Shown: positions 56,429 to 64,000 of the stretch, one piece after another
Layout of the letters: each line of letters opens with the position of its first letter
Numbering within the stretch: the first letter of the stretch is position 1
Assembly (NCBI GenBank): GCA_903813345.2
Contig: CAIIXF020000007.1
Location: forward strand, 16,662,714-16,726,713
Length of the DNA stretch: 64,000 nucleotides
DNA from: Owenia fusiformis
Taxonomy: Eukaryota; Annelida; Polychaeta; Sabellida; Oweniidae
Reading direction: 5' to 3'
Notes under the pieces: generated by a model
Database searches by the model: none
Seen by the model: the letters and a program-made list of their open reading frames with translations, nothing else
Told to the model about the DNA's origin: nothing
Program-made: the position numbers and the translations under genes

Positions 56429-56934
56429 CACACACATTCTTATTACAAGTAAATGGTATATTGCAGGTAAATGGTCAATGATCTAATCTGGAAAATTTTA
56501 TTTCTTTTGTGTTGACTGTTCATGTAGGGGTAAGTGGTTTGATACATGTAAGTGAGTGAGTTCTTTTGAGTTGACTGTTCATGTAGTTAGCCAATTAATT
56601 GTAACAACAAAAAGAGTTGGTTGCATTGACCTCATGAGTGTGAGTTGATGTAAGTGACTGAGTGGGCTATAATTAGTCTAGCTTCAGTGCACTACAGGTG
56701 ACTGTCCAGTCCAGAACATTGCATTTGAATACAGCCGAATATTTGTAAGTAAGATAAGATCAATGATGTAGATAGCAACAAAAATTGATAAATTGTTTTA
56801 TTCTAAAGAATGCACAGTAACAAGAGAAGGGTACATGTATTTTTGTATATTGTTTTTAGGGAATGAAAACTATCAAAAACTGTCAATGGTCATTTATGTC
56901 TCACTTGTTTTTGATAGCTTGCCAAGTGTACATT

Positions 56935-57370
56935 CTTTAAGGCCAGGGTGCATGTTGGGAAATTTTTTGCATTCCCCAATTGAGTCACATGTTATTTTTC
57001 AAACAAGAATAACTCCTTCCCCAAATTGTCTACATCTTGCAGGTTTTCACAAAGAGTGCACTCATGTGCCTAGAAAAGCATTGTGAGAAGATTTGTTATG
57101 TAAAATGTATAAAAAACGAGAAAATTCAGTGAAAAAAAATTCTGAAAATTTTCTAAATTTTTTCATTGAATTTTCTTGTTTTTTATACAATTTATCAAAA
57201 CATTCTTCTCACAAATCTTTTCTAGGTTCATAAGTGTACTCTTTGTGCAAAACTGGAAGATATAGACAATGTGGGGAAGGAGTGATTCTTGTTTGAAAAA
57301 TAACATGTGACTCAATTGAGGACTGCAGAAAATTTCCCATCATGCACCCTGACCTTAAAAACAATAGAAA
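56935..57370. repeat. Long inverted repeat (hairpin) with ~200-bp arms
   Basis: Arms at about 56935-57140 and 57150-57360 are inverse copies (TGAGTCACATGTTATTTTTC, AAACAAGAATAACTCCTTCC). The two short frames at 56793-57086 (+) and 57209-57400 (-) translate to the same peptide because they read the two arms. The centre is near 57150, with almost no loop, so the transcript would fold into a long hairpin. Confidence 0.75.
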
Positions 57371-57419
57371 AATAATGCACTTTCCTTTTGATAAAACCAT
57401 ACATTCTTAAAAAATAAAC

Positions 57420-58216
57420 CACAGCAAATTCTATTGTGTTGCTACCCAAGTGGGATTTAATCCAAATTAATGTCTTAAGAACATGGTTATATTATTACAG
57501 TGCTGGTGGTGGATTTCTAGATGATGGCATATTACAGTGAAAAGCTCTATTGTAGCATAACATTCGCCGAAAGATCAATGTCTCACTGTTTTCGCCAGTG
57601 AAATGATTTTGAATTTTTCATTTCATTTGCTTTTCTAAAACTGGAGAAGAGCATTGGAGAAAATTGTAAAACTGTGACACGTGAGTCTAATAATTATTCT
57701 AAACAGACAATTTAACAATGAGGAAGTACTAAAAGAAAAATAGATATAACAATCTTTCGGCGAATTTCGCCTGTGCGTTGCTCTTTTATCAGTGTTACGA
57801 CTAAAATGAGGTTTGATTGTCAATGCTGTATCGCAAATGATTTGTTTTGAATATATCGATCTCCTATTACAGCCCTCAGTCCAGTCACGTAGCCATGTTC
57901 TTTGCCATGTAACCTAATGTCAGTTTATCTTGACATTGTTTGCCATTTGTTTGATACTCCAATCAACAAAGAATCAATATTTAACTTTTTATTGGTATAT
58001 GGATTTCCTTCATCATTGCATCCCCTACAGTCGATTTGTTAATCCCTATTTTATTATAGCCTAGATAATCTCTACATCGTTCATGTTTATTTCCATGTAA
58101 TTCTATTTTCTTACGACGAGAAGAGGTATCGTTTTTGTTCTAAAGGTATCACTGATTCAGCCCGTCAATGCTATTGTTCTTATTCAACAAAAATGTCTGT
58201 CCCGGGGTACTTCATT
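57420..58216. other. Downstream flank of the COX8-like gene; nothing else recognised
   Basis: AT-rich sequence without recognised exons or repeats. The two short phrases TCGCCGAAAGAT (57566) and CTTTCGGCGAA (57754) form an inverted pair about 190 bp apart and may bound a small element. Confidence 0.35.
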
Positions 58217-58465
58217 TTATTCTGTTCTAGCCTTATAGTATTCTATCTGCGACATAATATAAAATGCAGGGACTATCGAGAGTGTAAGGCTACCTCCACC
58301 AACTATTACTTTGGTCATAAACGGCATCCGATGTTTCGGGGGTCCCGAGATGAATTCGGCATCGCCACCCCCACGCCACATTAACGTACGTTTTGGCGCT
58401 GCGTTTACGTTTTTCATATGACGTAACACTCCTTTCGACGCTCCAATGATTTTTAATCCAGACAT
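58217..58465 (-). CDS. Cytochrome c oxidase subunit 8-like protein
   Basis: An 82-codon uninterrupted frame from ATG (58465, context AAAATGT) to TAA. The N-terminal 30 or so residues (MSGLKIIGASKGVLRHMKNV) are basic with no acidic residues, as in a mitochondrial presequence. The mature part ends SLTLSIVPAFYIMSQIEYYK followed by ARTE, which matches the COX8 pattern: one membrane helix with a central proline, then IL/IM-S-x-(L/I)-E-x-Y-(K/R). Subunit 8 is a small nuclear-encoded inner-membrane subunit of respiratory complex IV. Mammalian COX8 is about 70 aa, so length fits. An AATAAA overlaps the stop codon. No intron interrupts the frame; a 5' UTR intron is possible (GTGAGT near 58590 on this strand). 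A retrocopy is the alternative, though no poly(A) remnant is seen. Confidence 0.72.
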   Translation of the reverse strand: MSGLKIIGASKGVLRHMKNVNAAPKRTLMWRGGGDAEFISGPPKHRMPFMTKVIVGGGSLTLSIVPAFYIMSQIEYYKARTE

Positions 58466-58479
58466 TTTAAACAATCCAC

Positions 58480-59370
58480 CAGGTGTTAATTATTTAAAGG
58501 ATATATTTCCTTTAATTAATCCAAAAACGTCGATGTGGATTTCCCGTTCAGTTTCTATTCGATCTGATCGACCTTCAAATCGGGATTACTCACGTAGGCA
58601 CATTGCATATGTTATCATGGGGAACACATTAACTTGCAACAGTGCGGCTAGTTTCCTGGTGATAAAAAGTGATATACGACGATTCTTTTATTTCGTTTAG
58701 GCTAATATTATTGGAGCAGATGTAATTAGAAGACCATCAAACACAACAAGCTAAGCAATACCATAGTTATCATTAACACAGATACTGTGCATGTTTCATT
58801 TTAGCACTGTATCATGTCGAGTATTATATCATTGTCAAACTTGGTGAAAAACTAGGATGAAATATCTGTTGTTTCTCCAATATGAACAAATAATAACTCA
58901 GGTTTAACCTTACAGTAGAAGTTTATGTTTATTTGTTTGTTCACTTCTCGTGCAGTTGTTTTTCTGTTTGTTTAATTGGTTGTTTGACCGAGTGATAAAT
59001 TGTCTGATTGGCTGATATCAACAAGAAAGTGCTCCCATTGCCTCCCGGAGGAGAACACATTTAGTCGGGGTGAGTTCAATCCAACTAATTGACAAGGACG
59101 TTCTGAGTTGTTTTTTGAAGAGTATAGGTTTTATGATTTAATTCAACCCAAAGATTTCTCCTCATTGGGTCAAGGTGTTCTCTTCGAGCAACATGACGCA
59201 TTTACAATGAGGGCAAGGACGCTTTTTATCTAATATCTATGCCTCAGAAACTACAGGGCAGGACAAAATACACGTACACATTTTTGTTTTGCTACAATAT
59301 TGTTGATATTACAGACTAAAGAGTATAAATTATGTTTCATTGGAAAGACAATTCAATTTCCAACAAAATG
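58480..59370. other. Presumed COX8-like promoter region; otherwise nothing recognised
   Basis: This interval lies upstream of the minus-strand COX8-like start and before the retrotransposon target site. No decisive core promoter element is seen. A CpG-containing stretch at 58525-58690 could hold the 5' UTR. Confidence 0.3.
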
Positions 59371-59384
59371 ATATATAATTCATT
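59371..59384 (+). repeat. Target-site duplication, left copy
   Basis: ATATATAATTCATT is repeated exactly at 63012-63025, bounding the retrotransposon. Confidence 0.88.
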
Positions 59385-59393
59385 GGAACAACA

Positions 59394-62300
59394 TTGCTCT
59401 TTTTTAATCCTAGTATCATATGTCAACTGCTTCTTCTCATGTCAGGAGATGTTGAGAGCAATCCTGGTCCAATGGATAATTTAAAGATTTTATTTAGTAA
59501 TGTTAATAGTATCAAGGCAGATTCATTTGCTAGGCTAGAGTATCTTAAAGAATATGCATCAAGAGAGAATTGTCACATAATATCACTTTGTGAAACAGGC
59601 AATGTTACCACGGATGATCTAGAATCAAATATGTTTAATATAAGAGGTTTTGGCAAACCAAAGTATTCAACGAACGAGGGAAGAGGCCTTATTCTATGGG
59701 TTCATGATACTGTTCAGACTAACGTATGTGAGTTGGACATGTCTAAAGATCTAGCAAATTGCTGGATATCAATTAAGGCTGAACATAAGACTTTCAAGTA
59801 TGGATTTTTTTATCGGTCACCATCCTTAACTGCGAATGAGACTAGACAATATTTATCAAAATTTAAGGAGAATATCTCCAATGTGTTAATGCAACCAAAT
59901 GATGGGGTCATTATCAAAGGAGATTTCAATGCCAGAAACAATGCCTGGTATGATAGTGACATTAATAATATGGCTGGTATTGAATTAAACAATGTTCTGA
60001 CTGATCTTGGTCTTCAACAACTTATTTTTGAACCAACAAGGATTACTATGAATTCCAAATCTTGTATTGACCTACTGATTACAGATTCTGAACATCTTCT
60101 ATCAAGCTCAGTTGAACCTCCAATAGGAAATTCTGATCACTGTACACTTATTACTAAAATAAGAGTCAGCATTCCAAGAGAACCATCAATTAAAAAAAAC
60201 GTGTGGTATTATGATGATGCCGATACCAACCTGCTAAATCTCAAAATTGCCGAAGTTGATTGGAATTTTGTCTTTGATTTTCAAGTTAACGATGCTGCTA
60301 TTAGATTTGCAAATACCTTTCTCTCAATAGTCAAGGAAGTTGTTCCTAATAGAACAATTTCCTCACGGTTTGATGATCAGCCTTGGTTCACAAGCAAAAT
60401 CAAAAAAGAAATATATAAAAGAAACAAATTTCATCATAAATTTAAAGCTTCGAATAATCCTGTGTTCAGAGAAAAATATGTTGTTCAAAATCAAAAAGTT
60501 AATCAATTAATCCAAGAAGCTAAAGCAGAACATGAATTTAATATTAGAAATAAAATAGATAATTTATCTAAAGGTTCTGTGGACTATTGGTCACTGATTA
60601 AAGAACTTCTTGGTAAAAACCAAGTCTCATCCATACCTATTCTTTTTGACCCAACATCAAATTCATCAGCAGTCAATAGTTTTGATAAAGCAAATGTCCT
60701 CATGAAATATTTTGTCAATAAGAACATTGTGAACATCAATGACAACTATATTCCTTATTTTAGAGCAAGAACTCAAAGTATCTTGCCTGACATGTCAACC
60801 TCATCTGAAGAAGTTCTAAATCTAATTAATGATATCGATATTACAAAAGCACATGGTCCTGATGAAATATCAAACAAAATGCTCAAATTATGTGCACATT
60901 CTATCGCCGAACCACTTTCCTTACTTTTTAATAGAATATTTCAAGAAAACACTTTTCCTGATATTTGGAAGGAAGGTACAATTGTCCCAATTTTCAAAAA
61001 AGGAGATAGAGGACTAGCTTCTAATTACAGACCAGTGACCCTGCTTAGCTCAATCTCCAAAATCCTAGAATCAGTAATCCACAAAAGACTTTTGACTCAC
61101 CTTCGGCAGCAAAATCTTATTTATCGGCTTCAAAGTGGTTTTCTACCTAAACATAATACTGTCAACCAACTTATTAACATAGTGCATGATATTCATGAAA
61201 ACATCGATGATAACAAAAATGTCAGATCAGTATTTTTAGATTTAACTTCTGCATTTGATTTAGTCCCACACAAATTATTAATATCCAAACTTAAGGGTTA
61301 TGGATGTAACCTGAACTTTGTCAAATTAATGACGTCATACTTAGAAAATAGGAGAGTTCGAGTCAAAGTAAACGGTACACTTTCAAAATGGTCTTCCAAT
61401 AGTATGAATAATCAAAATGAGCCTAATATGCAGACCGATAATTTTGTCATCAATGCTGGTGTACCACAGGGGTCTGTCCTTGGACCCCTGCTATTTCTAA
61501 TATATATCAACGATCTGCCTGATGAGCTTGTTTCAAAATCTTTCATTTTTGCTGATGACACCTCAATTTATTGTCCATACGAAAAAAATGAAGTGTTTTT
61601 CAATATTCACGAGCCAATCCAAAGTGATCTAGACAAGCTTGCTCTCTGGGCTGCCACCTGGAAGATGCAATTCAAAGCTCAAAAAAGTGCAGATATGATT
61701 TTTTCTAGAAGGAACATTTTATCTCATCCACCACCTTTGAGATTAGGTGCTGATTTTATTCCTAGCTGTGAGAATCACAAACATCTTGGCCTTAATTTTG
61801 ACATTCACCTTAACTTTAATTATCACATTGACCAGATAATAAAAAGAGTTACTTCTCTTTTGAGACCGATGATAAAGCTGAGTAAAATTCTAAATAGTCA
61901 GCACTTAGAGATATTATATAATACTTACATTATGCCTCATTTTGACTATTGTGATGTCATTTACAACAAGGCATCTAACATGAAATTACAAGCTCTTGAA
62001 AGACTTCACTACAGAGCAGCCTGCCTGGTCTCTGGGGCTATACATGGTTCCAATACTATCAAAGTTTTAAACTCTTTAAACTGGAAACAGCTAACAACCA
62101 GAAGAATTGAGCACTTAAACATGTTTACTTTTAAATGCAGGTATAACATTAATCCTCCATTTATTTGTGACTTACTTCGGAAATATGAACATATACCGGT
62201 CCGCCCCTTAAGACATCAAAGAGATTATGTTCTCCCAACTCGCCTTAGCTTCTCTTTTAAAAAAACTACCATCTTCCAATCTATAACTTTATGGAATAAT

Positions 62301-62765
62301 TTGCCATCAGATACTAGAATGGGTCAACCTATTTCTAGGTTTAAAAGATTAGTAAGAGAACACAAGAGCCCAGTCTCTTTAATTCCAACTTCTAAATTGA
62401 ATGTGACCTTACCCAGACATATTGAAATACCTTTTAATAGACTCAGGTGTGGCCTTTTACTTAAAGCACACCTTTATGCACATAACTTTAATGACATTAG
62501 TGACCCTTTGTGTAAATGTGGTGTTCCATTGACTACCTTGCATTTTCTTTTAAATTGCCCACTGCTCCATGATGAAAGAATCAACCTCATTGCAGGCCTT
62601 CATACTTACAATTTAGGAAACCTGTTTAACAGCTACAATTTGAATGATAAATTACAATTTTTACTTTTTGGAAAAGATGATTTAGATGCATCAACAAATG
62701 AAGAATTAATTCATATTGTTAGTTATTATATATACACGAGTTTCACTATCATATCACGTCTGTGA
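59394..62765 (+). CDS. APE-type endonuclease/reverse transcriptase with N-terminal 2A motif
   Basis: The frame is open for 1123 codons from a TTG; the first in-frame ATG is at 59439 (1108 aa). Residues 18-26 are GDVESNPGP, a perfect 2A ribosome-skipping consensus, preceded by the hydrophobic IICQLLLLM. The apurinic-like endonuclease follows with Asn38, Glu67, GDFN (176-179) and SDH (247-249). The reverse transcriptase has ITKAHGPDEIS, a DLTSAFD catalytic Asp616, VPQGSVLGPLLFLIYINDLP and the FADD catalytic pair (719-722). A C-terminal C-x-C-x7-H-x4-C (1040-1055) resembles the zinc-binding knuckle of several non-LTR clades. All catalytic residues I can identify are intact. The clade is not settled (CR1/L2/Rex-like group is my guess). 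Confidence 0.93.
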   Translation: MLFFNPSIICQLLLLMSGDVESNPGPMDNLKILFSNVNSIKADSFARLEYLKEYASRENCHIISLCETGNVTTDDLESNMFNIRGFGKPKYSTNEGRGLILWVHDTVQTNVCELDMSKDLANCWISIKAEHKTFKYGFFYRSPSLTANETRQYLSKFKENISNVLMQPNDGVIIKGDFNARNNAWYDSDINNMAGIELNNVLTDLGLQQLIFEPTRITMNSKSCIDLLITDSEHLLSSSVEPPIGNSDHCTLITKIRVSIPREPSIKKNVWYYDDADTNLLNLKIAEVDWNFVFDFQVNDAAIRFANTFLSIVKEVVPNRTISSRFDDQPWFTSKIKKEIYKRNKFHHKFKASNNPVFREKYVVQNQKVNQLIQEAKAEHEFNIRNKIDNLSKGSVDYWSLIKELLGKNQVSSIPILFDPTSNSSAVNSFDKANVLMKYFVNKNIVNINDNYIPYFRARTQSILPDMSTSSEEVLNLINDIDITKAHGPDEISNKMLKLCAHSIAEPLSLLFNRIFQENTFPDIWKEGTIVPIFKKGDRGLASNYRPVTLLSSISKILESVIHKRLLTHLRQQNLIYRLQSGFLPKHNTVNQLINIVHDIHENIDDNKNVRSVFLDLTSAFDLVPHKLLISKLKGYGCNLNFVKLMTSYLENRRVRVKVNGTLSKWSSNSMNNQNEPNMQTDNFVINAGVPQGSVLGPLLFLIYINDLPDELVSKSFIFADDTSIYCPYEKNEVFFNIHEPIQSDLDKLALWAATWKMQFKAQKSADMIFSRRNILSHPPPLRLGADFIPSCENHKHLGLNFDIHLNFNYHIDQIIKRVTSLLRPMIKLSKILNSQHLEILYNTYIMPHFDYCDVIYNKASNMKLQALERLHYRAACLVSGAIHGSNTIKVLNSLNWKQLTTRRIEHLNMFTFKCRYNINPPFICDLLRKYEHIPVRPLRHQRDYVLPTRLSFSFKKTTIFQSITLWNNLPSDTRMGQPISRFKRLVREHKSPVSLIPTSKLNVTLPRHIEIPFNRLRCGLLLKAHLYAHNFNDISDPLCKCGVPLTTLHFLLNCPLLHDERINLIAGLHTYNLGNLFNSYNLNDKLQFLLFGKDDLDASTNEELIHIVSYYIYTSFTIISRL

Positions 62766-62984
62766 CAACAGGTTCCGTTTCTTCATTTTTCTGCTCTTTC
62801 CTTTTTGTCATCATCCCCGCCCATGGGATTTCCTTGATTCAGTGATTTGGAATTAAGAATATATGTAAACCTTTTGTATTTTATATTATATCTATTATTT
62901 CATTTATGTTATATTATTTAATTGCCGCTAATGTTGCAAAACTTTGGCAATCAGCTAACTTTGTACATCTATGTTATTATTTGA

Positions 62985-62990
62985 AATAAA
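62985..62990 (+). terminator. Retrotransposon polyadenylation signal
   Basis: AATAAA 12 bp before the poly(A) tract of the inserted copy. Confidence 0.8.
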
Positions 62991-63011
62991 TCGATAACAT
63001 GAAAAAAAAAA

Positions 63012-63025
63012 ATATATAATTCATT
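63012..63025 (+). repeat. Target-site duplication, right copy
   Basis: ATATATAATTCATT, identical to 59371-59384. Confidence 0.88.
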
Positions 63026-63600
63026 CAACACAATTAATTAATTAATTGTATAAATTAGTATTTGTCTTAAAATATAATTTCGATTACCATAGGGGTCAAA
63101 ATCATCATTTACCAATTGCTGAATATATACAGAATGCCAAGAACTGACCAGACATAACCCCTATGATTGTCAGTTTAATACAATTTCTCCAGAACGTGGA
63201 TGAATACAACAAACAGTTAGAAATGATAACTGTGACATCTATGATAGAAAAGGAATAAAAAATAGGAGCCATTACAAAATTACGGACACAAAAATTGGAT
63301 ACAGCAATACTCAATTGTAGAAATTATGTCATCAAGAAATAACTGATCCATTCCCTAAAAACAGACGTGGATACTACAGATCAAAAAGAATGCATATCAA
63401 TTATTCATGGTAACTAAAATTATAATGTAATGGTGCCACAATGACTGTGGAATTACCTTTAAACATAACTTGACTAAATGTGCACGGGACCAACAAAATC
63501 GATACCTAGAAATTCTAACAAAATAATATGTTATTTATTATATAAATATTATTTATTATGATAACCTGTACTGATGTACATTATAATTCATATTCACTGT
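63026..63600. other. No feature recognised
   Basis: AT-rich sequence following the retrotransposon; no gene or repeat family seen. Confidence 0.35.
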
Positions 63601-63603
63601 AAA

Positions 63604-63750
63604 CTGTGTGTACCTCACAACAAGTCACATATTCAAGTGTGTGGATCCCACACCACAGTGTGTGGATACCCCACACAACATATATTCAACTGTGTGTACC
63701 CCACACCACATATATTCAAGCGTGTGTACCCCACACCACATATATTCAAC
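63604..63750 (+). repeat. Minisatellite with CCCCACACCACATATATTCAA units
   Basis: About four to five tandem units of 31-36 bp built on GTGTGTACCCCACACCACAT and ATATTCAA. The small frame across it is repeat-derived. Confidence 0.75.
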
Positions 63751-64000
63751 TTTTTCAAAGTTAATGCACTGATAATGAAATGTCTCCATTAAAACCCAAT
63801 TATTTCATTACTAGATGAATAACAAGAATCATCAATTTGCAAGGCGCGATTTTGAAAGTCATTTCATTATTTTCATTGTATCAAACACATTCAACTAATA
63901 ACAGGTGCACTAAAATATGAGCCTGGAAAAATGTTTCAACACCAGTGTGGTTAAAATCAGTGTTAGTTCATAGGACTTCCACAAATACAGTCTTCTACTT

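Larger units (their letters stand above)
59385..63011 (+). mobile_element. Non-LTR retrotransposon (LINE), ORF intact
   Basis: A 3.6-kb insertion bounded by a perfect 14-bp target-site duplication, with a single long ORF, a 250-bp 3' UTR, AATAAA at 62985-62990 and a poly(A) tract at 63002-63012. The perfect duplication and open frame point to a recent insertion. The 5' end at 59385 falls just before the 2A motif with no start codon preceding it, so this copy is probably 5'-truncated, as is common after target-primed reverse transcription. It is sense-oriented and lies about 0.9 kb upstream of the COX8-like gene in divergent orientation. Confidence 0.92.

Noticed and set aside
56793-57400. Apparent pair of homologous small proteins on opposite strands
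   Set aside because: Both are read from the arms of one inverted repeat.

Overview
The window is animal nuclear DNA. It is AT-rich, genes are split by GT-AG introns of 0.1-6 kb or more, and most of the length is transposon-derived. The gene set (an SLC23 transporter, a YajO-like aldo-keto reductase, a TENA/THI-4-like protein, a COX8-like subunit), the abundant (CCGT)n/(ACGT)n-bearing repeats and a 2A-bearing non-LTR retrotransposon suggest an aquatic invertebrate (invertebrate deuterostome or lophotrochozoan). I cannot name the species from sequence alone.

Layout. 1-22.9 kb has no confidently recognised exon except a candidate short first coding exon at 3761-3793. It holds repeat families: TTTACAC-rich elements, a large foldback at 7735-8450, an element of 163-bp tandem monomers at 11113-14299 carrying a nested foldback-type element, and a transposon stack at 15609-21062 (a decayed Tc1-like element invaded by two other elements, one of them itself invaded by a hAT-like element). 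22986-39284 (+) is a complete-looking SLC23 nucleobase/ascorbate transporter of 13 recognised exons (14 with the upstream candidate). Its introns carry two full copies of the (CCGT)n repeat, a 79-bp mariner MITE, an 88-bp minisatellite, a CpG-rich ATCGATCG array and an internally deleted mariner.

42158-50484 (-) is an eight-exon aldo-keto reductase with an intact D-Y-K-H tetrad. Its 5.9-kb last intron contains, on the opposite strand, a TENA/THI-4-like gene (43093-47413, +) that has an in-frame TAG in its third exon. 50.5-58.2 kb is mostly repeats and unrecognised sequence, including a 514-bp MITE with a perfect 6-bp target duplication and a long hairpin at 56.9-57.4 kb. 58217-58465 (-) is a small uninterrupted COX8-like gene. 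59385-63011 (+) is a recent non-LTR retrotransposon with one intact endonuclease/reverse-transcriptase ORF, a 2A ribosome-skipping motif at its N-terminus, a poly(A) tail and a 14-bp target-site duplication. The last kilobase has only a small minisatellite.

The host genes show no obvious shared pathway. The main relationships are positional: a nested antisense gene pair, transposon layering, and a tandem array that resembles an exon boundary. Exon limits come from reading frame, splice consensus and family resemblance recalled without a database search; no transcript data were available.
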